The position numbers and the translations under genes were made by a program. Positions 33,986 to 42,594 of a stretch of DNA of 64,000 bases are shown piece after piece. The first letter of the stretch is position 1. Every line of letters starts with the position of its first letter. The notes under the pieces are model-generated. The model made no database searches. It had not been told where the DNA came from and was given only the letters and a program-made list of their open reading frames with translations. The DNA comes from DASPPM01 sp052143835 (GTDB taxonomy: Bacteria; Pseudomonadota; Alphaproteobacteria; JACZXZ01): the NCBI GenBank assembly GCA_052143835.1, contig JBKQRV010000191.1, positions 1-64,000 of the forward strand, written 5' to 3'.

Positions 33986-33999
33986 TTGATCCAAATCAA
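33986..33999. promoter_or_regulatory. FNR/FixK-type box upstream of the oxidoreductase operon
   Basis: The site TTGAT-CCAA-ATCAA matches the FNR/FixK/DNR consensus TTGAT-N4-ATCAA exactly. It is 78 bases before the GTG of the alpha subunit. A minus-strand -10-like CTATAC lies near 33952-33957. Activation under low oxygen would suit an oxygen-sensitive, ferredoxin-reducing enzyme. Confidence 0.75.
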
Positions 34000-34024
34000 G
34001 CGGACGTTCGCCGGATGGAGGGGG

Positions 34025-35560
34025 TTATTTTTCTAGCGCGAGGCGGTCCCAACAGCCGTGCGTGTCGCGCGGCAGCTTGTGCTTCATGATGCGCTGGCTC
34101 GCCGTGCGCTCGAAGTCGTCGACGAGGGCGAGGTAGCGGGGGTTCTGATAGGGCGCGAGGCGCTCGCCGAGCCAGGCGGAGAGCTCGGCGAAATCGATGC
34201 GCCGGCCGGGCTTGAGCTTGAGGAAGAGCTTGATGTCCTCCTCGCCGACCTGGGCCGCGACTCCGATCATGGCGCAGTCCTCGACCGCCGGATGCGCCGC
34301 CGCGACATGCTCGACCTCCCAGGCGGTGACGTTCTCGCCCTTCGTGCGCACGTTTTCGCCGAGGCGGCCGTGGAAGACGAGGTTGCCCTCAGGGTCGAAG
34401 GAGCCGAGGTCGCCCGTCAAGAGCGCGCCCCCCTTGAGCGCCGCCGCACTCGCCTCGGGATTGCGGAAATAGCCGGGGAAGAGCGCCCCCGGGCGGCTCG
34501 TGCGCACGACGATCTCGCCTCGTTCGCCCGCGCTTGCCGGGCGTCCGTCCGCTTCCCTGAGCTCGACGGTGAACCAGGGCACCGGCCGGCCGACGGCGCC
34601 GACCACGCCGGTGTCGTTGTAGGCGGTGATGCTGCACGCCTCCGTCATGCCGTAGCATTCCCTGATCTCGACGCCGAAGCGCTCCATGAACGGGCGCCAG
34701 ACGTCCTTCGGGCAGCCCCCGCCCCAGGCGATGCGCACGCCGTGCTTACGGTCGAGCGCTGTGGGCGGCTGCTTCAGCAGGATTTGGAGGATGCCGCCGA
34801 GATAGTGGATGTGCGTGGCGCCGTATTCGCGCGCCTGTTGCCAGAAGCGGCTCGCGCTGAAGCGGTCGATCATGGCGAGTATCGCCTCGCGGATGAGCTG
34901 GAGTACCAAGAGCTGCGCGCCGCCGATATGGTAGAGCGGCTCCCACATCAAGAGCACGTCTCCCGTTTTTGCGGCGGAGACGAGTGCTGCCGCCTCGCCG
35001 GCGAGGCGCAGCATGCGGTGCGTGACGATGACGCCCTTGGGCTTTCCGGTGGTGCCCGAGGTGTACATGATCGCGAAAGCATCGTCGGCGCGGGGAAGCG
35101 GCTCCGCGAAGCTGGCACCGCGCTCGAGGAGTGCTTCGAGGCGGAGAGGGGCCTCGGGCTCACCGAGCGTCAGGAGCGGGGCATCGTGCAAGGCAGCACC
35201 GCAGCCGCGTACCGTCGCCGCGAGCTCGCCATCCGCGATCACGAGCCGCGGCTCCGAATGCTCGAGAATGTAGCGGAGGCCATCGCCGCGCAGCTGCACG
35301 TTGACCGGCACCCATACCGCCCCCGCGCGCGCCAGACCGAAGAGGACGGCGAGCGTCTCGGGGCTGTTGCGTAGCATCACCGCGACGCGGTCTCCGCGCG
35401 CGACGCCCAAGTCCCTCAAGCCGCGCGCGAAGGAATGGGCCGCGCGCGCGAGGCCCTCGAAGGAGACGGGCGCTCCGTTGAAGCGGGCGAAGTTGCGCGC
35501 CGGAGTGCCCTCGGCTCTTGCCGCAAGGAGATGGATGAAGCCGTCGTCGTCGCCGGTCAT
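34025..35560 (-). CDS. AMP-binding acyl-CoA synthetase
   Basis: The 511-residue product has the adenylate-forming P-loop IMYTSGTTGKPKG near residue 160. 'ECYGMTEACSITAYN' is the A5 motif, TGDLGSFDPEGNLVFHGRLGENVRTKGENV follows as A7/A8, and a C-terminal SQRIMKHK carries the catalytic Lys. It resembles the CaiC/crotonobetaine-type group in its overall pattern. It activates a carboxylic acid to its CoA thioester. Its ATG overlaps the stop of the enoyl-CoA hydratase by 4 bases. The oxidoreductase operon begins 116 bases downstream. Confidence 0.9.
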   Translation of the reverse strand: MTGDDDGFIHLLAARAEGTPARNFARFNGAPVSFEGLARAAHSFARGLRDLGVARGDRVAVMLRNSPETLAVLFGLARAGAVWVPVNVQLRGDGLRYILEHSEPRLVIADGELAATVRGCGAALHDAPLLTLGEPEAPLRLEALLERGASFAEPLPRADDAFAIMYTSGTTGKPKGVIVTHRMLRLAGEAAALVSAAKTGDVLLMWEPLYHIGGAQLLVLQLIREAILAMIDRFSASRFWQQAREYGATHIHYLGGILQILLKQPPTALDRKHGVRIAWGGGCPKDVWRPFMERFGVEIRECYGMTEACSITAYNDTGVVGAVGRPVPWFTVELREADGRPASAGERGEIVVRTSRPGALFPGYFRNPEASAAALKGGALLTGDLGSFDPEGNLVFHGRLGENVRTKGENVTAWEVEHVAAAHPAVEDCAMIGVAAQVGEEDIKLFLKLKPGRRIDFAELSAWLGERLAPYQNPRYLALVDDFERTASQRIMKHKLPRDTHGCWDRLALEK

Positions 35561-36330
35561 GCGCGCTTGCCGGCACTCCCCTTGCTAAGGAACTGCTCCA
35601 TCATGCGGGCCGGCTCGCCGGTGGCATAGGATTGCCGTTGGATGCGTATGCCGGCCTCGAGGCAATCGACGAACCCTGCTTCGGTCATCTCGCGGAAGCG
35701 CTGCTTATTGAGCCTCATGGCCACGGGCGGCTTTGCCGCCAGCTCCTCGGCAAGCGCCAGCGCCTCGCTCAGCACGCGCTCGGCTGGAACGAGGCGGTTC
35801 AAGAGACCGAGCCGCGCGCATTCGTCCGCGTCCATGAGACGCCCGGTGAGCGTCAAATCGACGGTGCGCGCCAGGCCCAGTATCTCGCGCATGATCCAAG
35901 GCCCGGTCGTGCTGGCGATGCCGGAATTGATCTCGGGCTGACCCATGCGCACGCCGGGATGCCCGATGCGGAAGTCGCAGAGGAGGGCGACCTGGAAGGC
36001 CGAGCCCGCCGCGACGCCGTTCAAGGCCGCGATCAGCGGCTTCGAAAGCGCGCGGATGACGCCGTAGAGGCGCTCCCATTCGCGAATCCACTGCTCGGCG
36101 CGGTCTGGATCGAAGTCCACCGTCTCGTTGAGGTCCTGCCCGGCGCTGAAGGCGCGATCGCCGGCCCCGGTGAGCACGATGGCGCGCACCTCCCGATCCG
36201 CCTCCGTGAGCTCGAGGGCTTCGACCAGCTCGTCGCGCATGGCCGCGTCCCACGCATTGAGCAGCTCCGGACGATCCAACGTGATGACGGCCGCATGCCC
36301 TCGGCGCTCGCGACGAATGAATTTTGCCAT
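35557..36330 (-). CDS. Enoyl-CoA hydratase/isomerase family protein
   Basis: The product is 257 residues from the ATG at 36330, which follows AGAGGTGGAGCTT; a start at 36339 is also possible. Crotonase features include 'ITLDRPELLNAWDAAMRDEL', the oxyanion-hole GDRAFSAGQDLNE, 'IAALNGVAAGSAFQVALLCDFRIG' and 'MGQPEINSGIASTTGPWIM' with the catalytic Glu region. It hydrates or isomerises an enoyl-CoA, presumably made by the ligase encoded next. Confidence 0.9.
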   Translation of the reverse strand: MAKFIRRERRGHAAVITLDRPELLNAWDAAMRDELVEALELTEADREVRAIVLTGAGDRAFSAGQDLNETVDFDPDRAEQWIREWERLYGVIRALSKPLIAALNGVAAGSAFQVALLCDFRIGHPGVRMGQPEINSGIASTTGPWIMREILGLARTVDLTLTGRLMDADECARLGLLNRLVPAERVLSEALALAEELAAKPPVAMRLNKQRFREMTEAGFVDCLEAGIRIQRQSYATGEPARMMEQFLSKGSAGKRA

Positions 36331-36434
36331 AAGCTCCACCTCTCTCCGCGTGCCGGTAGGAAAGCGCTCCCGGGTCCGCTACAAACTATCGGCAGGTCCG
36401 GCCGGTGACAAACGAAAAGGGGGGAGCACGGCGC

Positions 36435-37544
36435 ATGACGGCAGGAGCCGACATCATTGTCTTCGGCACCGGGAGCTTCGCGGCGCGCATCGTCTTCGAC
36501 ATTGCGGCGACCGCGGCAGCACCGGTCACGGTCGCGATCGCGGGGCGGAACGCGGAGCGGCTCGACTGGTTGCGCACCGCGGCGAACGCCCGGGCGGCCA
36601 TCTTCGAGCGCCCGGCCGCGTTCCGCGTGGAAACCGTCGATCTCTCGCTTCCGGGCGCCGCCGAGGCCGCGATCGCGGGCCTGCGGCCGAAGCTCGTCGT
36701 CCAGGCCGCCTCGCCCCAGGCCTCCTCCGTCATCAGCCGCCAGAGCGACGGCTGGAGCCAGCTGGTGGCCGAGGGCGGCTTGAGCGCCACGGCCGTGTTC
36801 CAGGCGCTCTTCTCCGCCCGTGTCGCGCGTGCGCTCGCGCGGACCGAGCCGCACTCTGCCTTCATCAACTGCTGCTTCGCCGACGTGGTCAACGCGCTGC
36901 TCGCGTCGGCCGGCCTTCCGGTCACCTGCGGGGTCGGCAACATCGCCATCCTCGCGAGTGCCTTTGCGGGCGAGCTCGGGATACGCAAGGCGGGGAGGGT
37001 GAAGGTGCTCGCCCATTACCAGACGATCGCCCCTTGGCGGCGGCCGGCGGCCGCGCGGAGCGGCCTGACCGCGCGGAGCGGACCGGCAGCGCGCGTCTGG
37101 ATCGGCGACGAGGAGGTCGGCGATATCTATGCGAAGTTCCGCGAGGTGAGGCTGACGCCGGAGCCGGTCATCGACATCTCGGGTGCCTCCGGCGTGCCGC
37201 TCATGCTCGCCCTTGTGGAGCGCGCCCACTGGCGGGGCCACGTGCCGGGTCCGGGCGGTCTTCCCGGCGGCTATCCGGTCGTCTTGCGCGAGGGAGTGCT
37301 CGACCTGGATCTTCCCGCGGGCCTCGGCCGCGACGAGGCGATCCTCTGGAACCGGCGTTTCGAGGAAAAGAGCGGCCTCGTGGTGGAGGCTCGAGGCAAG
37401 GCCCGTTACACGGGCGTGCTTTACGAGAGGCTGCGCGCGAAAAGCCCGGCACTCGCCGAAGGCTTCGAGATGACGGACCTCGAGGAGGTCTATCGCGAGA
37501 TGGCAGCGCTGCGCGCGCGCTTGGAGGCGCGCCCGGCGCGCTGA
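36435..37544 (+). CDS. NAD(P)-binding Rossmann-fold protein, saccharopine-dehydrogenase-like, unknown substrate
   Basis: The 369-residue product starts at 36435, nine bases after GGGGAG; a GTG at 36405 is less likely. The N-terminus 'ADIIVFGTGSFAARIVFDIAA' is a dinucleotide-binding fold with 'VAIAGRNAERLDWL' as the second strand. 'KLVVQAASPQASS' and 'HSAFINCCFADVVNALLASAGLPVTCGVGNIAIL' follow, as in saccharopine-dehydrogenase-like reductases. The C-terminal half (VLREGVLDLDLPAGLGRDEAI) is not recognised. It is divergent from the enoyl-CoA hydratase and 75 bases may hold both promoters. Confidence 0.7.
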   Translation: MTAGADIIVFGTGSFAARIVFDIAATAAAPVTVAIAGRNAERLDWLRTAANARAAIFERPAAFRVETVDLSLPGAAEAAIAGLRPKLVVQAASPQASSVISRQSDGWSQLVAEGGLSATAVFQALFSARVARALARTEPHSAFINCCFADVVNALLASAGLPVTCGVGNIAILASAFAGELGIRKAGRVKVLAHYQTIAPWRRPAAARSGLTARSGPAARVWIGDEEVGDIYAKFREVRLTPEPVIDISGASGVPLMLALVERAHWRGHVPGPGGLPGGYPVVLREGVLDLDLPAGLGRDEAILWNRRFEEKSGLVVEARGKARYTGVLYERLRAKSPALAEGFEMTDLEEVYREMAALRARLEARPAR

Positions 37545-37573
37545 GGTGCCCCGCGGGGGCGCCGTCCGGTTGG

Positions 37574-37602
37574 TTGTTGGCGCGCCCCCCTTGGGGTATA
37601 GT
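37574..37602 (+). promoter_or_regulatory. Sigma70-like promoter for the second LIV operon
   Basis: TTGTTG (37574-37579), a 17-base spacer and TATAGT (37597-37602) lie in the 272-base gap before the binding-protein gene. The implied 5' leader is about 205 bases. No riboswitch structure was recognised in it, though a GATCCC/GGGATC palindrome occurs near 37669-37682. Confidence 0.55.
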
Positions 37603-37816
37603 CGCTCTCGAACCGCTGCATGAGAAGAAGCCTAATGGCGGACAGGGTAGGCTGCGGCCGCGCTGGGAGGATCCCGAGGGATCGCGTCACCAGCCGCTGC
37701 CATATCATACGTCGACTCCACGTGTGACCTGTCCACTGTCAGGCGAGGGGGCGCGCACGATCTGGACCTGTGCCGCTCCGCTTTGTCCAAGCCGATGACC
37801 AGGGGAGGGCTCCGCG

Positions 37817-39124
37817 ATGATCGACAACAAGAAAGCTGGAGATAAGCGTCAGGAATTCGGGCGCAGGGGCAAGCTCACGCGCCGCCGGCTGCTCGGGTGG
37901 GGGGCTGCGGGCGGCGCCGTGGCACTCGGAGCCACGACGCTGGTGCCGGGGCCATGGCGGGCCGCCTTCGGCCAGGCCAAGCCCTACAAGATCGGCTCGG
38001 TGCAGCCGCTCTCGGGTGCCGGTGCGGCGGGCGGCAAGACCGCCGTCGTCGGCGTCCAGATGGCCGTGGACCGCATCAACAAATCCGGCGGGATCAACGG
38101 CCGGCCCGTCCAGCTGATCGTAGAGGACAGCGAGTCCAAGCCCGACGTTGGCCGGCGCAAGGTGGAGAAGCTGGCGGTGGAGGACAACATCGACGTCCAC
38201 GTGGGCGGCTTCCTCTCCAACATCTGCCTGGCCTGCATGCCGGTCTGGGCGGAGCAAAAGATCGTCAACATGGTCGGCGTCTGCCTCGACACCACCATCA
38301 CCACCAGCAAGTGCGACCGTTATACTTTCCGCACGTTCGACTACGCCCCGGCCCAGGCGGTCGCATTCGCGCCCTACCTCGTCGGCAAATTGGGCAAAAA
38401 GTGGCACATCGCCTATGCGGACTACTCCTGGGGCCAGTCGACCAAGGATGCCTACGCGGAGGCGATCAAGAAGGCGGGCGGCGAGATCGTCGGCAGCACC
38501 GGCATTCCGCTCGGCACGGCCGACATGACGCCGTTCCTCGCCAAAATCACCGGGGACTTCGACGGCCTGTTCGGCATCTTCTTCGGCAAGGACGGGGTGA
38601 CCATCGGCAACCAGGCCTATGATCTCGGCCTGACCAAGAAGTACAAGTGGGCCGGCGACGGCGCCATTGCGGAATCGACCAATCTTCCGGCCCTCGGCAG
38701 CAAGATCGAGGGATTCGTCGGCATCAACCGCTACATCCCGGTTCTCGATCCGCCGCTCAACACGGAGGCGCACAAGAAGTTCTTCGACGAGGCCGTGGCT
38801 CGGCTCAAGCAAGTCGATCCCTCCGGTCCGCTACCCGACCGCTACGTGCAATCGAACTTCGAGGCCATGAACGCCGCCAAGCTCGCCATGGAGAAGTCGG
38901 GCTTCCGCGGCCGCGAGGACACGCCGAAGCTGATCGCGGCGCTGGAAGGGCTCGAGATGAAAGAGGGGGACGACTTCCCCCAAGGCGACAAGACGCTGCG
39001 CAAGGAGGACCACCAGGCGTTCCTGCGCGAGTTCATCTTCGACATCAAGGGCGGGAAGCACCACATCCTCGAGGTCGTGCCGAAAGAGAAAACGATCGTT
39101 CCGCCGGCCTGCACGTTCGCCTGA
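37817..39124 (+). CDS. LIV-type substrate-binding protein with Tat signal
   Basis: The 435-residue product has a twin-arginine leader (KLTRRRLLGWGAAGGAVALGA), cleaved near FGQA. The type-I binding fold follows: 'YKIGSVQPLSGAGAAGGKTAVVGVQMAVDRINKSGGINGR', 'LIVEDSESKPDVGRRKVEKL' and 'WHIAYADYSWGQSTKDAY'. Export in folded form is implied. It heads a K-G-F-H-M cluster, so it is the receptor of that transporter. The ligand could be an amino acid, amide or short carboxylate. Confidence 0.9.
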   Translation: MIDNKKAGDKRQEFGRRGKLTRRRLLGWGAAGGAVALGATTLVPGPWRAAFGQAKPYKIGSVQPLSGAGAAGGKTAVVGVQMAVDRINKSGGINGRPVQLIVEDSESKPDVGRRKVEKLAVEDNIDVHVGGFLSNICLACMPVWAEQKIVNMVGVCLDTTITTSKCDRYTFRTFDYAPAQAVAFAPYLVGKLGKKWHIAYADYSWGQSTKDAYAEAIKKAGGEIVGSTGIPLGTADMTPFLAKITGDFDGLFGIFFGKDGVTIGNQAYDLGLTKKYKWAGDGAIAESTNLPALGSKIEGFVGINRYIPVLDPPLNTEAHKKFFDEAVARLKQVDPSGPLPDRYVQSNFEAMNAAKLAMEKSGFRGREDTPKLIAALEGLEMKEGDDFPQGDKTLRKEDHQAFLREFIFDIKGGKHHILEVVPKEKTIVPPACTFA

Positions 39125-39141
39125 GCGAGCGCCGCCGCTCT

Positions 39142-39915
39142 ATGCTCGCGCCAGCCCGCGCGGTTCCGGAACGCGCTCAGGTCCCGGTCCTCCGTACCGA
39201 GGACCTGAGCGTGCGCTTCGGCGGCCTGAGCGCGCTCAACAACGTCAACTTCGAGCTCCGGCACCAAGAGATCCGCGCGATCATCGGGCCGAATGGGGCA
39301 GGAAAGAGCACCTTCTTCAACTGCCTGACCGGAGTCCTGCGCGCCACCTCGGGGCGGATTCTGCTCAATGGCGAGGACATCGCGGGGCTCCCTCCCGACC
39401 GCATTTCCCAGAAGGGCATCGCCCGCTCGTATCAAATCACCAACATCCTGCCCAACGCCACCACGCTTGAGAACGTCCGCATCGCCGCCCAGTCGCGCCG
39501 GCACCGCTGGAGCATGCTGACCCACTACAGCGCCTACCGCGACATCATCGCGAAAGCCGAGGCGGCTTTGGAGGCGGTCGGCCTGCAAGACAAGGGCGAC
39601 GAGTTGGCCGCCAATCTCTCCCACGGCGAGCAGCGCAATCTCGAGATCGCCGTGGCACTGGCGACCGAGCCGCAGCTCCTCTGCCTGGACGAGCCGACGG
39701 CGGGCATGAGTGCCGCCGAGACCCGCGAGACCATGGAACTGGTGCGCCGCATCGCGAAGAATCTGACGATCCTTATCGTCGAGCACGACATGCAGGTGGT
39801 CATGGAGCTGGCCCAGCGCATCACGGTGCTCCATTACGGCGAGATCCTGGCCGAAGGAACGCCGGCGGAGGTCCAGCAGAATCCCCGGGTGCTGGAGGTC
39901 TACCTCAAGACATGA
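39142..39915 (+). CDS. livG: LIV-type ABC transporter ATP-binding protein LivG
   Basis: The 257-residue product starts at the ATG at 39142, 17 bases after the binding protein. Walker A GPNGAGKST, the LivG-type 'GIARSYQITNILPNATTLENVRIA', the signature NLSHGEQR (Gly-Gly replaced by His-Gly, as is common in LivG), Walker B LLCLDEPTAGMSA and IVEHDMQVV are all present. It ends EVYLKT, overlapping livF by 4 bases. Confidence 0.92.
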   Translation: MLAPARAVPERAQVPVLRTEDLSVRFGGLSALNNVNFELRHQEIRAIIGPNGAGKSTFFNCLTGVLRATSGRILLNGEDIAGLPPDRISQKGIARSYQITNILPNATTLENVRIAAQSRRHRWSMLTHYSAYRDIIAKAEAALEAVGLQDKGDELAANLSHGEQRNLEIAVALATEPQLLCLDEPTAGMSAAETRETMELVRRIAKNLTILIVEHDMQVVMELAQRITVLHYGEILAEGTPAEVQQNPRVLEVYLKT

Positions 39916-40649
39916 GCCCGGACGACGCGACCATCGAGCCCCTCGTCAAGGTCGAGGACATCCACACCTACTACGGCAAGAGCCACATTCTGCACGGCGT
40001 CTCCCTCGAGGTGGGGAAAGGGGAGGTGGTGGGGCTGCTCGGGCGCAACGGCGTCGGCAAGAGCACGACGCTCAAGGCCATCATGGGGCTCGTCCATCCG
40101 AGCCGGGGGAGCGTGCGCTTCGAGGGCCGGCCCACAGCACATCTGCCGTCCTACCGCCTGGCGCGGCTCGGGGTCGGCTACGTGCCCGAGGACCGGCGGA
40201 TTTTCCGCCTGCTGACCGTGCTGGAGAATCTCCGCACTGGCCTCGATCGCCACGGCGTCACCAGCGCGCGGAAGAAGGAGCTCCTGGAGAAGGTCTACGA
40301 CTACTTCCCGCGGCTCGCCGAGCGGCGCTACCAAGCCGGCGGCACGCTCTCGGGCGGCGAGCAACAGATGCTCGCCATCGCCCGCGCGATGATGCTCGAG
40401 CCCAAGATCATCCTCATGGACGAGCCCACGGAAGGCCTGATGCCGCGCATGGTGTCCCAGATCCGCGAGGTCATCGACGTGCTGCGCCGCGAGGAGGTGG
40501 CGGTGCTGCTGGTGGAGCAGAACGTCCCGCTGACGCTCGAGGCCAGCCGGCGCATCTATCTGATGGAGAACGGCGCCATCCGGCACCACGCCGCGGCCTC
40601 CGAGCTCAGGGCCGACGACGCCGTCGTGCGTCGCTACTTGGGCGTCTAG
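39912..40649 (+). CDS. livF: LIV-type ABC transporter ATP-binding protein LivF
   Basis: The 245-residue product has 'VEDIHTYYGKSHILHGVSLEVGKGEVVGLLGRNGVGKST', 'GVGYVPEDRRIFRLLTVLENL', the signature LSGGEQQ, Walker B ILMDEPTEGLMP and LLVEQNVPL, a typical LivF pattern. It overlaps livG by 4 bases and is one base from livH. The order K-G-F-H-M differs from the first system (H-M-G-F with K divergent), so the two are not simple duplicates. Confidence 0.93.
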   Translation: MSPDDATIEPLVKVEDIHTYYGKSHILHGVSLEVGKGEVVGLLGRNGVGKSTTLKAIMGLVHPSRGSVRFEGRPTAHLPSYRLARLGVGYVPEDRRIFRLLTVLENLRTGLDRHGVTSARKKELLEKVYDYFPRLAERRYQAGGTLSGGEQQMLAIARAMMLEPKIILMDEPTEGLMPRMVSQIREVIDVLRREEVAVLLVEQNVPLTLEASRRIYLMENGAIRHHAAASELRADDAVVRRYLGV

Positions 40650-40650
40650 C

Positions 40651-41523
40651 ATGGCCACCTCGATCGCTCAGTTCCTGGTCCAGACGGTCAATGGCGTGGT
40701 CACCGGCCTGATCCTGTCGCTGGTCGCCTCTGGTTTGACGCTGATCTTCGGCATCATGGACGTGGTGAACTTTGCACATGGCGAGCTCTTCATGCTGGGC
40801 GCCTACGTGGGCGTGATCACCTTGGCCGCCACCGGGAACTTCTGGCTCGCGCTCGTGGTCGCCACCCTGACCATAGCCCTCCTCGGTGCCGTCATTTACG
40901 TGGCGACGTTGCGCCCACTGCTCGGCCGCGATCCCTTGAACACCATCCTCGTCACCTTCGGGGTCTCCCTTGTGCTGCAGAACTACGCGCTCTGGCAGTT
41001 CGGTCCGGTGGCGCGCAAGATCCAGGAGCCTTTCCCCGGACACTTCGCGCTCTTCTATCTCGACTATCCGTGGTACCGGATCGTGATAGCGGTGCTCGCG
41101 GCCGCCATCATCGCAGCACTCTGGCTCTTCCTCAAATTCAGCACCTACGGCGTCTGGATCCGCGCCACGACCCAGGACCGGGTCATGGCGCAGGCCATGG
41201 GCATCCCCGTGCCGCGGGTCCTGACCGTGGTCTTCGCCATCGGCTCCGGCATGGCGGCTGCCAGCGGGGTGCTGTTCGGCCCGCTCGTCGGCGTCGATCA
41301 CGCCATGGGGCTCGATTGGGTGCTCAAGGCCTTCATCGTCGTCGTGGTCGGGGGCATGGGCAATCTCGCGGGCTCCGTCGCCGCCGCCATCTTCATCAGC
41401 CTGCTGGAATCCTACGCGGCCCTCGTCGTCAGCCCCGCCCAGGCGGTGATCTTCTCCTTCGCGGCGCTGATCCTGATCCTGCTGTTCCGGCCCACGGGCC
41501 TCTTCGTGCCGACGCCGAAATGA
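40651..41523 (+). CDS. livH: LIV-type ABC transporter permease LivH
   Basis: The 290-residue membrane protein shows 'LTLIFGIMDVVNFAHGELFMLGAYVGV' near residue 30 and the EAA-type 'WIRATTQDRVMAQAMGIPVPRVLTVVFAIGSGMAAASGVL'. It ends with 'ILILLFRPTGLFVPTPK'. Eight or so helices are visible. The stop overlaps the ATG of livM by 3 bases of ATGATG. Confidence 0.93.
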   Translation: MATSIAQFLVQTVNGVVTGLILSLVASGLTLIFGIMDVVNFAHGELFMLGAYVGVITLAATGNFWLALVVATLTIALLGAVIYVATLRPLLGRDPLNTILVTFGVSLVLQNYALWQFGPVARKIQEPFPGHFALFYLDYPWYRIVIAVLAAAIIAALWLFLKFSTYGVWIRATTQDRVMAQAMGIPVPRVLTVVFAIGSGMAAASGVLFGPLVGVDHAMGLDWVLKAFIVVVVGGMGNLAGSVAAAIFISLLESYAALVVSPAQAVIFSFAALILILLFRPTGLFVPTPK

Positions 41524-42473
41524 TGCGGCGCCACGACATCGTCTATTGGACGGGGTTTTCCGTCGTCCTGGCGCTCCTGATCGCGGCCCCTCTCGTCCTG
41601 CCCGAGTTCTGGCGCCGCTTCGTGACCGAGATCCTGATCTGGGGCCTTCTGGCCATGTCCTCCGACATCCTGATCGGCTACACGGGCATGGTGTCGTTCG
41701 GCCATTCGGCGTTCTTCGGGCTCGGCATGTACGGCGCGGCGGCGGCGCTGCTCGCGGTCAAGCCGCCCAACCTGTGGTTAGCTATTCCCTGCGGGCTTCT
41801 CGCCTCGGCCGCGGTCGCCGCCTTCGTCGCCTACTTCTCGACTCGCCTGCGCGACATCTACTTCGCGATCACGACCTTGATCTTCTCGCAAATCTTCTAC
41901 GTCATCATCTTCACCTGGACCGCCGTGACGGGCGGGGAGAACGGGCTGACCTTCAGCCGGCCGAAGCTCGGCATCCCGGGACTCGTCGCGGTCCCCTTCA
42001 CGACCAGCACGCTCCACTGGTTCGTGCTCGCGGCGGTGACCGCGTCCTATCTCGTCTTGCGGCGCATCATGCGCTCGCCCTTCGGCATGGTGCTGCAGTC
42101 GATCCGCGAGAACGAGGCGCGGACGCGCGCCATCGGCTATCCCATCGAGCGCTACAAGATCGTGGCGGTGATGCTCTCCGGCCTCTTCGCCGGCTTGGCG
42201 GGCGTGCTCTACGCCATCCAGAACGAGTTCGCCGCCCCCGACTTCGTCTTCTTTTTGGTCTCCGGCGAGGCGGTCATCTACAACGTCATGGGCGGCATCG
42301 GCACGCTCGTGGGCCCCATCGCGGGTGCTGCGTTCTTCCTTCTTCTGCGCGAGGCCTGCTCGCGCTTCTTCACGGAGTATTACCTGATCCCGGTCGGGCT
42401 CATCTTCATCGCCATGGTGATCTTCATGCCCCAGGGCCTGCTCGGCTTCGCGCGGCGCTGGCTCAACCGGTAG
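41520..42473 (+). CDS. livM: LIV-type ABC transporter permease LivM
   Basis: The 317-residue product starts MMRRHDIVYWTGF, overlapping the livH stop. LivM motifs are 'LLAMSSDILIGYTGMVSFGHSAFFGLGMYGAAA' and 'GMVLQSIRENEARTRAIGYPIERYKIVAVMLSGLFAGLAGVL'. The frame opens further upstream but only as a shadow of livH. It is the last gene of the operon. Just after it lies a partial copy of the palindromic element also found complete at 52549. Confidence 0.93.
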   Translation: MMRRHDIVYWTGFSVVLALLIAAPLVLPEFWRRFVTEILIWGLLAMSSDILIGYTGMVSFGHSAFFGLGMYGAAAALLAVKPPNLWLAIPCGLLASAAVAAFVAYFSTRLRDIYFAITTLIFSQIFYVIIFTWTAVTGGENGLTFSRPKLGIPGLVAVPFTTSTLHWFVLAAVTASYLVLRRIMRSPFGMVLQSIRENEARTRAIGYPIERYKIVAVMLSGLFAGLAGVLYAIQNEFAAPDFVFFLVSGEAVIYNVMGGIGTLVGPIAGAAFFLLLREACSRFFTEYYLIPVGLIFIAMVIFMPQGLLGFARRWLNR

Positions 42474-42497
42474 TTTGGCGGCAGCGCTGCCCCGGAC

Positions 42498-42572
42498 ATG
42501 GATTCCGGATCGCGCAAATCATCGCATGTGCGATGATTTGCTTGTCCGGAATGACGAGACCAAATGAATGTC
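42498..42572. repeat. Partial copy (right half) of the MITE-like element
   Basis: Bases 42498-42558 are identical to 52671-52731. They include the hairpin GCAAATCATCGCA/TGCGATGATTTGC and the CCGGAATGACGAG tail. Similarity continues through AAATGAATGTC to about 42572 and then stops. The left half of the element, including its terminal repeat, is absent. The copy lies between livM and the aldo/keto reductase and ends only about 8 bases before that gene's ribosome site. Confidence 0.85.
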
Positions 42573-42594
42573 GGCGGCGGCAAGGAGCTCGGAA

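Noticed and set aside
33909..33986. N-terminal extension of the ferredoxin oxidoreductase alpha subunit to an ATG at 33986
   Set aside because: It begins within the FNR box and has no ribosome site, while GTG 33908 follows GAGGGAGGG.
37610..37816. Possible riboswitch in the long leader of the second LIV operon
   Set aside because: Apart from a short GATCCC/GGGATC palindrome no conserved riboswitch core was recognised.
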